Positions 17,582-25,821 of a stretch of 64,000 nt of DNA are shown here, piece after piece. This DNA is from an uncultured Clostridia bacterium. GTDB lineage: Bacteria; Bacillota; Clostridia; Oscillospirales; Acutalibacteraceae. Under the pieces are notes generated by a model. It had not been told where the DNA came from, did no database searches, and saw nothing but the letters and a program-made list of their open reading frames with translations. The translations under genes were made by a program, and so were the position numbers. The DNA lies in contig CAKZZL010000021.1 in NCBI GenBank assembly GCA_937884995.1, positions 1 through 64,000 of the forward strand. Reading direction: 5' to 3'. The first letter of the stretch is position 1. The number at the start of each line of letters is the position of its first letter.

Positions 17582-19939
17582 TTATTTTTTGAAATATTCC
17601 TGTGCAAATTTTACGGCAGTTACAGCATCTTTACAATAAAAGTCTGCTCCGATTTTTTCAGCGTATTCCGGAGTTAATACAGCACCGCCTACCATAACAG
17701 CAACACCGGGACAATTCTTTCTGATTTCTTTTATCGTTTCTTCCATAGATACGACTGTGGTTGTCATAAGCGCAGACAAGCCCACAAGTTTTACATCATT
17801 TTCCAAAACTGTTTTAACTACCTGCTCAGCCGGAACGTCTTTTCCAAGGTCAATCAAATCAAAGCCGTAATTTTCAAGAAGGACCTTGACAATATTTTTC
17901 CCTATATCGTGTATGTCACCTTTAACGGTAGCTATTACTATACTCTCGCCACTGCCTGCATTGTTGTTTTCTTCTTTAATTTTTGCCTTAATGATATCAA
18001 AAGATTCGGATGCGGTTTCGGCGCTCATCAAAAGTGAAGGCAAATAGATTTCACCTTTTTCAAAGCCCTTGCCGACTTCATCAAGAGCCGGAACCAAAAT
18101 ATTGTTTATAAGATCAAGAGGAGATTTTTCTTCGAGTTCCTTAACTGTGGCAGAACCTGCTCTGTCTTTAAGTCCCTTGATTACTATATCTTTAAGAGAA
18201 AGTATTTCTTCATTCTCCTCAGTTTTTACTCCGCTGCTGTTGGCAATATAACTTTCAAAATTATTATCCATTCCGGAAAGAGCTGTATATGAATAGAAGG
18301 CATTCATCATCTCTTTGCTCAACGGATTGATAATTGCAGCCGAAAGTCCTTTTTCCATGGCAAGGGTGAAAAATGATGAATTCAGGCATTCCCTGTTTGG
18401 AAGTCCGAAAGATACATTTGATATACCCAAAACAGTATTTACTTTAAGCTCTTCTTTGATTTTTTTCAATGTTTCCAAAGTTACCTTTGCATTATTTGCA
18501 TCTGTGCTTACGGTCATGCAAAGCGGATCTATAAGGATATCCTTTTTATCGATGCCATATTTTGCAGCTTCGGATATGATACGTCCTGCGATACCGACTC
18601 TCTCGTCAGCAGAATCCGGAATACCGTTTTCGTCAAGAGTAAGAGCAACGACAACACCGCCGTATTTTTTTACAAGCGGGAAGACTGTATCCATTGATTC
18701 TTTTTTACCATTAACGGAGTTTATCAATGCTTTTCCGTTATATACTCTCAAAGCCTGCTCCAACGCTTTCGGATTTGATGTATCAATCTGAAGCGGTATT
18801 GTAAGTATGCTTTGCAAAGATTTAACAAGTTCTTTTAATACTTCAGCTTCGTTAATCTCAGGCAAGCCGACATTCACATCAAGAATATCTGCTCCTGCGT
18901 CTGTCTGCTTTATGCCTTCTCCCAGAATAAAATCCAGATTATTGTCTCTAAGCGCCTGTTTGAGGAGTTTTTTACCTGTGGGATTGATTCTTTCGCCGAT
19001 TATTAAAGTTTTATCTCCAAACTCAACAGTCTTTGAATAGGATGTTACAGCGCTGATATTCTTTTTTTCATTCCTATTTATTTTCAGTTTTTTGCATCTG
19101 ATTGCAAGCTGCTTTATATATTCGGGATTAGTTCCGCAGCATCCTCCTACTGCTGATGCACCGGTCAGGACTATCTTTTCCAGCACATCTGTAAAATGGT
19201 CAGCTTTCACATTATATGTTGTAACGCCGTTAACAGATATCGGAAGGCCCGCATTTGGCTGTACAAAATATGGAATTGAAGCATATCTTTCAAAATCTTT
19301 TGTTATTTCAGCCATTTGATCCGGACCAAGTCCGCAATTAAGGCCTATTCCGTCCACACACAGCGCTTCAAGTGTGTATATAACGGTTTTTGCATCAGCG
19401 CCTGTAAGAGTCTTACCATTTTCATCAAATATCATTGAAATAAGGATAGGCAAGTCGGAATTCTCTTTTGCCGCAAGAACGGCAGCTTTAGCTTCATAGA
19501 GATCAGCCATTGTCTCTATAAGTATGAGGTCGGTTCCTGCTTTTACGCCTGCTTTAACCTGCTCTGCAAAAAGGTCATATGCTTTTTCAAATTCAAGTTC
19601 ACCATAGGGCTTGAGGAGTTTCCCAAGAGGCCCTATATCAAGGGCTACGAAAGCATCTTTCTTTTTCCTTTGAATTGCAGCCCTGGCATTGTTGACTGCA
19701 GCCGTTATTATTTCATCGACGTTATCAAATTTAAGTCCGTTAGCGCCGAAAGTATTTGTTGTGATTAAATCTGCTCCTGCCTCAAGATAAAGAAAATGAA
19801 TTTCCTGAATAAGGTCAGCTTTCAAAATATTGTATGACTCCGGGAGTTCACCCAGGCCAAGGCCTCTTTCCTGGAGCATAGTTCCCAGACCACCGTCAAA
19901 TATTAAAATTTCTTTTCCGAACTTGTTTAAGAAATCCAT
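17582..19939 (-). CDS. metH: Cobalamin-dependent methionine synthase, core without activation domain
   Basis: MetH moves a methyl group from methyltetrahydrofolate to homocysteine through cobalamin. The 785-residue protein has three modules: homocysteine/zinc domain (1 to about 290, with GLNCG and GGCCGTNPEYI), pterin-binding domain (about 310-560, with GERINPTG), and the B12 cap plus Rossmann domain (about 590-785) with DIHDIGKNIV, where His (about 677) ligates cobalt. The C-terminal AdoMet-dependent activation domain of E. coli MetH is absent; the gene just upstream encodes it separately. The ATG overlaps that gene's stop in a TAATG junction. Confidence 0.94.
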   Translation of the reverse strand: MDFLNKFGKEILIFDGGLGTMLQERGLGLGELPESYNILKADLIQEIHFLYLEAGADLITTNTFGANGLKFDNVDEIITAAVNNARAAIQRKKKDAFVALDIGPLGKLLKPYGELEFEKAYDLFAEQVKAGVKAGTDLILIETMADLYEAKAAVLAAKENSDLPILISMIFDENGKTLTGADAKTVIYTLEALCVDGIGLNCGLGPDQMAEITKDFERYASIPYFVQPNAGLPISVNGVTTYNVKADHFTDVLEKIVLTGASAVGGCCGTNPEYIKQLAIRCKKLKINRNEKKNISAVTSYSKTVEFGDKTLIIGERINPTGKKLLKQALRDNNLDFILGEGIKQTDAGADILDVNVGLPEINEAEVLKELVKSLQSILTIPLQIDTSNPKALEQALRVYNGKALINSVNGKKESMDTVFPLVKKYGGVVVALTLDENGIPDSADERVGIAGRIISEAAKYGIDKKDILIDPLCMTVSTDANNAKVTLETLKKIKEELKVNTVLGISNVSFGLPNRECLNSSFFTLAMEKGLSAAIINPLSKEMMNAFYSYTALSGMDNNFESYIANSSGVKTEENEEILSLKDIVIKGLKDRAGSATVKELEEKSPLDLINNILVPALDEVGKGFEKGEIYLPSLLMSAETASESFDIIKAKIKEENNNAGSGESIVIATVKGDIHDIGKNIVKVLLENYGFDLIDLGKDVPAEQVVKTVLENDVKLVGLSALMTTTVVSMEETIKEIRKNCPGVAVMVGGAVLTPEYAEKIGADFYCKDAVTAVKFAQEYFKK

Positions 19940-20517
19940 TATTTGTCCTCTCTGATAATACCTACAAAAGCAGTTACTGTTTTTGTAGGTGACATGACAC
20001 AGCTTTCATTTAAGCTGACTCCGAGTCGCTTTGTCATTTCAAGCAAACTAAAAAATTCTTTCTGAGATGAGAGATCCAAATCCGCATAACCCGGACTGTA
20101 TCTCGGTCTGATTTCACATGATAAGTCTTTTTTTATCTGTTCACAGCCTATATTGCACAGAGTTTCAACCATTGCTGCACCGACAGATTGTGCTATCGCT
20201 GCACGTACCGTATCGGAAAGGCTGTATTTTCTTATAACGGTATCAACTCCGTGGCCTAATGTTGCTCCGAAGAGGCAGATTGAGTTCGAGTTTTTTAGGT
20301 GATATGAAAGTTTCCTACTCTTAAAGGCCACACCGTTGATACAAACCTCATCCTCTGTCTTAGAAAAATCATATTCCTTATATATGTATTTGGGATCTGC
20401 AACAGATAGCAGTTCTTCATATATTTCATCTATGAGTTTTTCGGTCTTTTCATCGGGTTTCATTCCACGGTAGCCGAGGAAGACAGCCACGTTTTTTCGG
20501 TCTAGTTCAATCAGCAA
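19939..20517 (-). CDS. Methionine synthase activation-domain protein (stand-alone)
   Basis: The 192-residue protein matches the C-terminal reactivation domain of MetH, which reductively methylates oxidised cobalamin with AdoMet. The AdoMet-binding pattern is visible in RPRYSPGYADLDLSSQ and SCVMSPTKTVTAFVGI. The apparent start is a TTG at 20517 with AAAGGGG nine bases upstream, overlapping the end of the Rrf2 gene by 7 nt; an ATG 19 codons later is the alternative. It overlaps metH by one base, which supports a complex of the two products. Confidence 0.88.
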   Translation of the reverse strand: MLIELDRKNVAVFLGYRGMKPDEKTEKLIDEIYEELLSVADPKYIYKEYDFSKTEDEVCINGVAFKSRKLSYHLKNSNSICLFGATLGHGVDTVIRKYSLSDTVRAAIAQSVGAAMVETLCNIGCEQIKKDLSCEIRPRYSPGYADLDLSSQKEFFSLLEMTKRLGVSLNESCVMSPTKTVTAFVGIIREDK

Positions 20518-20942
20518 CCGGTATTCCCCTTTTCTTTCTGTTTGTCGACAAGATATTGTAAAGTTATTGAATCAACAACATCATTCACTGCATCAAGTAT
20601 CTTCTGCCATATCTCAACAGTAATGCAATCAAGACAATACTCGCATGTGTTTTCATCGCCTTCCAGGCAAACAACCGGAGCAAGGCTGCCCTCAGTCACT
20701 CTGAGTATCTCACCGACAGTATATTCCTGCGGCAGGCGCGTAAGTCTGTAGCCGCCTTGTTTACCTCTTACACTTTCAACAAGGTTTTCAGATGCCAGCA
20801 GCTTTATTATCTGTTCAAGATATTTTTCGCTTATTCCTTGCCTTTCGGCAATGCTTTTCAGGGAAATATACTCATCATGCGGCCATGATGCCAAATCGAC
20901 CATAAGCCTTAAAGCATATCTTCCTTTGGTTGATATTTTCAT
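20511..20942 (-). CDS. Rrf2-family transcriptional regulator
   Basis: The 143-residue protein has the Rrf2/IscR winged helix (MKISTKGRYALRLMVDLA, with recognition helix near ISEKYLEQIIKLL) and four clustered cysteines near residues 95-110 (CLEGDENTCEYCLDC) that could hold an iron-sulfur cluster or sense thiols. It heads the unit with the MetH activation protein, metH and nadA, and the stop overlaps the next start. Control of that operon is inferred from position. AAGGA lies eight bases before the ATG. Confidence 0.9.
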   Translation of the reverse strand: MKISTKGRYALRLMVDLASWPHDEYISLKSIAERQGISEKYLEQIIKLLASENLVESVRGKQGGYRLTRLPQEYTVGEILRVTEGSLAPVVCLEGDENTCEYCLDCITVEIWQKILDAVNDVVDSITLQYLVDKQKEKGNTGC

Positions 20943-20971
20943 GTCATCAATCCTTAGAAATCAATCAATTT

Positions 20972-21000
20972 ATTTTACTACAAAAATGGTAGGAATTCAA
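20972..21000 (-). promoter_or_regulatory. Promoter with inverted repeat ahead of the Rrf2-metH-nadA unit
   Basis: On the minus strand TTGAAT (20995-21000) and TAAAAT (20972-20977) are 17 bp apart. The spacer holds CTAC, seven bases, GTAG, an inverted repeat that could be the Rrf2 operator (autoregulation, inferred). Confidence 0.6.
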
Positions 21001-21003
21001 ATA

Positions 21004-22539
21004 TCATTCAAGTCTTTTTAAGATTTGCGGAAGAGCGTCAATCAGTTTTGACGGTGTATTACCCATCATGGAATCATTTTCGGATACCTTATCCCCAGCA
21101 AGGCCGTGTAAATATACTCCTGCAATCGCGCTTTTATATGGCTCTATGCCTTGCGCAAGAAATGATGCTATTATGCCGGTAAGAACATCACCCATACCGC
21201 CTGTTGCCATTCCGGGATTTCCAGTATTATTCACATATATGTCATCATATTCCGAAGAGCCAACCATAGTGGAAGAGCCCTTTAAGACGAGAATAGATTT
21301 ATGAGTATCTGTAAAGCCTTTAACTGTAGCTCCCCTGTTTTCCTGAATAGATGCAATGTCGCTTTTGGCAAGTCTTGCCATCTCTCCCGGATGAGGAGTT
21401 ATTATTATATCGGACTTTGCTTCATTTATTAGTTCGCTGTTATCTTTTATGCTGTTGATTGCATCGGCATCGATTATTACGGGAACCGGTGAATTCTTTA
21501 TAACATACTCCGTTATTGTTTTTGTGTCTTTATCGACACCCATGCCGCAGCCTATGGCTACACATGAACATTTTTGCATTTCATTTGCTATTTTCTGCAA
21601 TGAGTTAACTGATATATGTCCTTTATTATTTGTATATAACGGGATAAGAATCTGTTCCATGGTTTTCGGTGCAATAGCAGAATATGCCTTGTCGGGAAAA
21701 GCTATCTTTACAATCCCTGCTCCGCAATTGACAGCAGCCTTTGAAGCCATAACCACTGCATTGGGCATCTCATAGCTTCCGCCGATAAGCAAAACTGTGC
21801 CGAAAGTTCCTTTATTACTTTCATAATCCCTTTCAGGGAAGAATGAACTGATTTCATCCTCGGTCAAAGTAAAAAGTGGTGATTCTACTTTACCAAAACA
21901 ATTTTCCGGTATGCCTATATCTGCAACCATTAATTTACCGCATTCATGTGATGAAGGTTTTAATACATGTACAGGTTTAAGCGCCATCACAGCAATTGTC
22001 ATATCAGCTTTTACATGAGTGTTCTCTATTGAAGAACTGTTACCTGACAAACCGCTTGGAAGGTCAATGCTGATAACTGAAGCAGATGATTTATTTATAT
22101 TCTCAATAATCGCGGCTGTATCATCATCAACACTACCATGAAATCCGACGCCGAAAATACAATCAATGATTATCTGGCAATCATTGAAATATGAATCATG
22201 ATTTTTATGACTGTCATAATATATGATCGGAATTCCGAGTTCTCTTACGGTGGAAAGCATCTCCTGAGCTATATCCGTCCCCGGAAGGCCATTGCTTATC
22301 ATTATGGTTACATCATAATCATCCTGGAAAAGTTTTCTTGCAATAACAAATCCGTCGCCTCCGTTGTTACCGTTGCCGCAGACAATGAGTATTTTTCGCT
22401 TATTTGTATTTTCAAATGTTTTCTTTATTATTGCAGCACATCTTGAGCCTGCATTATCCATAAGCTGAAGATATGAAAGTCCCTTCTCATTTGCATATTT
22501 TTCAACTAATCTGCTGTTTTCTACAGTCAGTATTCTCAC
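21004..22539 (-). CDS. nnr: Bifunctional NAD(P)HX epimerase / ADP-dependent NAD(P)HX dehydratase
   Basis: The 511-residue fusion repairs hydrated NADH and NADPH. The N-terminal YjeF_N epimerase half (about 1-210) shows VCGNGNNGGDGFVIAR, DCIFGVGFHG and SIDLPSGLSGN; the C-terminal dehydratase half (about 225-510) shows ITPHPGEMARL, LKGSSTMV and GNPGMATGGMGDVLTGI. The start is placed at GTG 22539, with GGAAGTG upstream and the usual MRILTVENS-type opening; an in-frame extension upstream is hydrophobic and runs through the promoter. It lies 61 bp before the Rrf2 gene. Confidence 0.93.
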   Translation of the reverse strand: MRILTVENSRLVEKYANEKGLSYLQLMDNAGSRCAAIIKKTFENTNKRKILIVCGNGNNGGDGFVIARKLFQDDYDVTIMISNGLPGTDIAQEMLSTVRELGIPIIYYDSHKNHDSYFNDCQIIIDCIFGVGFHGSVDDDTAAIIENINKSSASVISIDLPSGLSGNSSSIENTHVKADMTIAVMALKPVHVLKPSSHECGKLMVADIGIPENCFGKVESPLFTLTEDEISSFFPERDYESNKGTFGTVLLIGGSYEMPNAVVMASKAAVNCGAGIVKIAFPDKAYSAIAPKTMEQILIPLYTNNKGHISVNSLQKIANEMQKCSCVAIGCGMGVDKDTKTITEYVIKNSPVPVIIDADAINSIKDNSELINEAKSDIIITPHPGEMARLAKSDIASIQENRGATVKGFTDTHKSILVLKGSSTMVGSSEYDDIYVNNTGNPGMATGGMGDVLTGIIASFLAQGIEPYKSAIAGVYLHGLAGDKVSENDSMMGNTPSKLIDALPQILKRLE

Positions 22540-22570
22540 AAAATCACTTCCATTCAAATTATCTTTGAAT

Positions 22571-22599
22571 ATTATATCATAATAGAAAGATAAGAACAA
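22571..22599 (-). promoter_or_regulatory. Promoter of the NAD(P)HX repair gene
   Basis: On the minus strand TTGTTC (22594-22599) and TATAAT (22571-22576) are 17 bp apart. The short leader of about 25 nt supports the GTG start at 22539. Confidence 0.6.
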
Positions 22600-22681
22600 T
22601 AAAAAAGAGGATGTCACAAAAACCAAATAGTTTAAGAGATAGTTAGGTAACAGCAAAGCAGTTTACGCAGATGGTTAACTA

Positions 22682-23077
22682 ATGTATACTGAATGGTTTG
22701 ATGAAAATACAAATCCCAATGATATACCAACAGAATTGGAAAGAATAATTAAAGGCTTGAGGTCCACAACGGAGTCTGGAATTGATGAAGAAGGAAGAGT
22801 TGAAGAGATTAGATATATGGCAGAGGTCATATATGATACATACTTGGATCTTTCAACACTGCATATGGTAGCCGATAGATATGAGAAGCAGATAGCTCTG
22901 CTGAAATCCAAGCATAGAGAACGTCTTGAGAATGTCAAAGAGAGGGAAATCGCTCTTAAGGATAAGTACGTTGACCAGCGCAATCGTGAAAGAGACAAAC
23001 AAAATGCTACACAGACCAGGCATAAGATTCGGAATCTTGCTGAAGCATTTGCTAATATGTTGACCAATCCGGCTTGA
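22682..23077 (+). CDS. Hypothetical charged helical protein, orphan
   Basis: I do not recognise this 131-residue protein. It is hydrophilic and helical, with a coiled-coil-like stretch about residues 60-110 (ADRYEKQIALLKSKHRERLE), no signal peptide and no membrane segment. It is the only plus-strand gene between the tRNAs and thrS. No ribosome binding site or clear promoter precedes the ATG, which raises doubt that it is expressed. The region is flanked by a 12-bp inverted repeat (22601-22612 and 23200-23211). Composition and the lack of any plausible product on the other strand favour a real, possibly remnant, gene. Confidence 0.5.
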   Translation: MYTEWFDENTNPNDIPTELERIIKGLRSTTESGIDEEGRVEEIRYMAEVIYDTYLDLSTLHMVADRYEKQIALLKSKHRERLENVKEREIALKDKYVDQRNRERDKQNATQTRHKIRNLAEAFANMLTNPA

Positions 23078-23118
23078 TGGAAAGCACTTATCAACACAGA
23101 TAAAGACTCCGAAAAAAC

Positions 23119-23158
23119 AAGAAAAAACGACATAGCAGGATGTTTTCCCACTATGTCG
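23119..23158 (-). terminator. Terminator of the 3D-domain gene
   Basis: An 8-bp stem (CGACATAG at 23128-23135, CTATGTCG at 23151-23158) with inner GGA/TCC pairing is followed on the minus strand by TTTTTTCTTG and TTTTTT. Confidence 0.8.
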
Positions 23159-23214
23159 ATATTCTTTATAAAGGAATTTTTCTAATGTAAAATGCGTAAA
23201 TCCTCTTTTTTTCT

Positions 23215-24468
23215 TTATAAGACATATATTGTTACATCTCTGGAACCCCATTGATAACATTGCTCTAAGCTGTCCATATAAAGGTCAACTACGAAGGTTC
23301 CCTTGCCTGCAAATCCTCCCGTGTCTGCGGCAATTGCATATCCATAAACGATTCCTGTATCAGAAACAATCCAGAGTTTTGTTCCGTAAGGAATTTGGTT
23401 AGGGTCAACTGCTATATATCCGGGTTTAACTTTTTTACCCGTAGCTGTTGTTCCGCCCGGAACGCAATATGCTGAAGCTTTACCCTTGATTGTATACTTA
23501 TAACTTGTCGGAACGTTATTAGCGCCTATTTCAACATTTGAAGGAAGAGTCAATTGTGAAATCGGGTTTGAATTAGACTTAATCTTTTTAGTGGATGCAG
23601 TTGCTACTTTTGTACCTATGGTTGTAATCTGAGGAATTGCAGCGGTGATTATTTTCTCGCTTTCCACATAAGTAGAAACAACTTCTCCGTCAACTATCTT
23701 ATTCTTGTAAACAACGCTTTTTACTCCGTCTGTACCTTCCTGAGTAACTTTGGTGCTTCCCTTTTGCATTGCGGAAGAATATATTGTTTTCTTCTCAAAT
23801 GAAACGATCTTTTCTTCTTCATAGGTTTCATAGTCCACACGATATACGTTAATAACCATATCATTGTAGAGCTTTGTATCCAATGAAGGATCCACTTCAT
23901 CATTATCATCCAGTACTATATTGTATTCAGAAAGCAATTCTTTAACAGTTTCTGCTGTAGAAGCAATAATATGCTTTTCGTTGTCAACATTAACCGTAAC
24001 ATCATAGGAATTGAGAATTTGTATTGTCATTCCGTCAGTTGCAATTGACTTAACATTGACACTGGATACAAGATGTTCACCTAAAGTTACGCCCATACTT
24101 TCAATAAAGTCGGCAACACGGCCTGCATACTGAACAGTTCTTCTGTTACCGTCTGCATCTATATAATTAATAGTACTGTTACGGCATACAAATATAGAAC
24201 TCGGAGAGTTAACTTCAAACTTATCTAGAAGTAAAACATCGTCATCGGAAATATTTATTTTTGCATCAGCAACGATTGATCTGGCATCCTGCTTATTTGT
24301 CTCAATTCTCGTTACTGTCAAACCATCATATATATCAACTGTATATGGTTCATTTGAGGCAGCAAAAGCTGTTCCTGCGCCAAATATAACTATGGCTAAA
24401 ACAGCAGCAATAACTCTGAATAAACCATTATGAGTCATTTTTGCGATGCCCTTAATATTTGTTATCAT
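23215..24468 (-). CDS. YabE-like cell-wall protein with DUF348 repeats and 3D domain
   Basis: The 417-residue exported protein resembles YabE/resuscitation-promoting-factor relatives, probable peptidoglycan-cleaving enzymes. An N-terminal hydrophobic segment (about 15-37, ending GTAFAA) exports or anchors it. Two ubiquitin-like DUF348 regions (about 45-210) follow, then a Lys/Ser/Thr linker, and at the C-terminus the 3D domain (about 325-417) with ASAYCVPGGTTATGKK, AVDPNQIPYGTKLWI and the paired aspartates of AADTGGFAGKGTFVVDLYM. AAAGGAG precedes the ATG. It has a strong promoter and a folded leader of about 120 nt. Confidence 0.9.
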   Translation of the reverse strand: MITNIKGIAKMTHNGLFRVIAAVLAIVIFGAGTAFAASNEPYTVDIYDGLTVTRIETNKQDARSIVADAKINISDDDVLLLDKFEVNSPSSIFVCRNSTINYIDADGNRRTVQYAGRVADFIESMGVTLGEHLVSSVNVKSIATDGMTIQILNSYDVTVNVDNEKHIIASTAETVKELLSEYNIVLDDNDEVDPSLDTKLYNDMVINVYRVDYETYEEEKIVSFEKKTIYSSAMQKGSTKVTQEGTDGVKSVVYKNKIVDGEVVSTYVESEKIITAAIPQITTIGTKVATASTKKIKSNSNPISQLTLPSNVEIGANNVPTSYKYTIKGKASAYCVPGGTTATGKKVKPGYIAVDPNQIPYGTKLWIVSDTGIVYGYAIAADTGGFAGKGTFVVDLYMDSLEQCYQWGSRDVTIYVL

Positions 24469-24590
24469 TACTTTGCTCCTTTAATAAGTTATGGTACCAT
24501 TTGAATTAAATGTGCTGCCCCTTGTTTACCCTGAAAAGTAAACGCGTAAGCACTCCAAAACCATAGCCGTTATTCTCGCTTTTTATGATC
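24469..24590 (-). ncRNA. Structured 5' leader of the 3D-domain gene (candidate cis-RNA)
   Basis: The minus-strand leader can fold into nested stems: TATGGT with ACCATA, GTGCT with AGCAC, and GTTTAC with GTAAAC, followed by the ribosome binding site. It does not match the cobalamin, M-box, T-box or c-di-AMP patterns I know. A regulatory role is inferred. Confidence 0.4.
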
Positions 24591-24596
24591 CTGTGT

Positions 24597-24625
24597 ATTA
24601 TATTCACATTTGCCCAATACGTCAA
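24597..24625 (-). promoter_or_regulatory. Promoter of the 3D-domain gene
   Basis: On the minus strand TTGACG (24620-24625) and TATAAT (24597-24602) are 17 bp apart. Upstream to about 24840 lies very AT-rich DNA without a gene. Confidence 0.8.
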
Positions 24626-24839
24626 TTTTTTTGACCTATGGTTTTTGTTAATATTAGACAAATTTATGGGTTAAATTTTAACTATTTGCCAATTTTTAGG
24701 CCCAAAATTGCCTTTATTAGATATTTTTTGACCGTTATTTTTGGTAATTTTCCAAAAAATTTGCTAAAAGTTACAAAACGGTTACAAAATTTTAGACTTT
24801 TTTAACTCTTTTTATTAACTGAAAAAGATACCAAAAAGA
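24626..24839. other. AT-rich intergenic stretch
   Basis: About 210 bp of very AT-rich DNA with many A and T tracts between the 3D-gene promoter and the trxB terminator. I see no gene or RNA in it; it may act as an UP element for the promoter next to it. Confidence 0.5.
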
Positions 24840-24877
24840 CAAAAAAACGGCGTAATTTTTTTTACAAATTACACCGT
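24840..24877 (-). terminator. Terminator of the nrdD-trxB unit
   Basis: An 11-bp stem with one G-U pair (ACGGCGTAATT at 24847-24857, AATTACACCGT at 24867-24877) is followed on the minus strand by seven T residues. Confidence 0.88.
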
Positions 24878-24906
24878 ATATTTTCATATATAATATCTCC
24901 AGTTTT

Positions 24907-25815
24907 TTACTTGATTGAATCAAGATAATCACAAGCAGCAAGAGCAGCAATTGCACCATCGGAAACTGCAGTTGCGACCTGTCTTATTTTCTTAGTTCTG
25001 CAATCCCCGGCAACAAAGATTCCTTCTGAATCGGTCTTGCAATCTTCTCCTGCCTGTGCATATCCCCACTCATTTAGTTTAATTATGTTTGCAAATGCCT
25101 CATTTTGTGGTAAAAGGCCTACTGCAAGGAATAAACCGTCAAGCTTTATTTCCTGACTTGTTGAATCATTCTTTTCTATAATAACTGCTGATAGTTCATC
25201 ATCGCCTAAATATTTGCTGACTACTGCGCCGCAGATAATCTCAACATTATCATTGGCATTTAACTGATCCTGAAGTTTTTGTTCGCCTGTCATATATTCC
25301 AGATTTTGTATGATGTAGAGTTTATTGACAAGATCTGAAAGAAGTATGGCTTCCTGCAATGCAGAATTGCCGCCGCCTACAACCGCAACTGTCTTATCCT
25401 TATAGAATGCTCCGTCACATACTGCGCAAAAAGATATTCCGTTGCCTATATATTTTTCTTCATTCTCAAGTTCAAGAGTTCTGTGTTTGGCACCTGTCGC
25501 AATAATTACAGCTTTGCCTTCATAATTCTCATCATCTGTAATTACATTGAAATATCCGTCTTCTTTATTAACTTCCAAAACTTCGCAGCACTCAATATCG
25601 GCACCTTGGTTTAATACCTGCTCTACAAGCTTATCTGCGAATTCATTACCCGAAAGTTCAATAAATCCGGGTATGTTTTCCACTTTCGGTGAGAACGTTA
25701 TCTGTCCGCCGAAAGTTTCTTTTTCAATTAGAAGCACTTTCTTTTCAGCCCTGCGTGCATACAGAGCGGCGGTGAGCCCTGCAGGACCACCGCCAATGAT
25801 AATTATGTCATACAT
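24907..25815 (-). CDS. trxB: Thioredoxin reductase
   Basis: The 302-residue flavoprotein transfers electrons from NADPH to thioredoxin-type proteins. It has the FAD-binding GGGPAGLTAALYARR near the N-terminus, the redox CAVC motif in SFCAVCDGAFY (about 131-140), the NADPH-binding GGGNSAL, and the closing FAD motif GIFVAGDCR. It begins six bases after the nrdD stop, with its AAGGA in the end of nrdD, so the two are cotranscribed. That link suggests it reduces the redoxin domain fused to NrdD. Confidence 0.95.
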   Translation of the reverse strand: MYDIIIIGGGPAGLTAALYARRAEKKVLLIEKETFGGQITFSPKVENIPGFIELSGNEFADKLVEQVLNQGADIECCEVLEVNKEDGYFNVITDDENYEGKAVIIATGAKHRTLELENEEKYIGNGISFCAVCDGAFYKDKTVAVVGGGNSALQEAILLSDLVNKLYIIQNLEYMTGEQKLQDQLNANDNVEIICGAVVSKYLGDDELSAVIIEKNDSTSQEIKLDGLFLAVGLLPQNEAFANIIKLNEWGYAQAGEDCKTDSEGIFVAGDCRTKKIRQVATAVSDGAIAALAACDYLDSIK

Positions 25816-25821
25816 AAATTC

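Noticed and set aside
22675..23151. Minus-strand 158-codon frame opposite the orphan gene
   Set aside because: Composition is Ser/Leu/Arg-rich in the manner of a shadow frame, and the stretch lies behind the 3D-gene terminator with no start signal.
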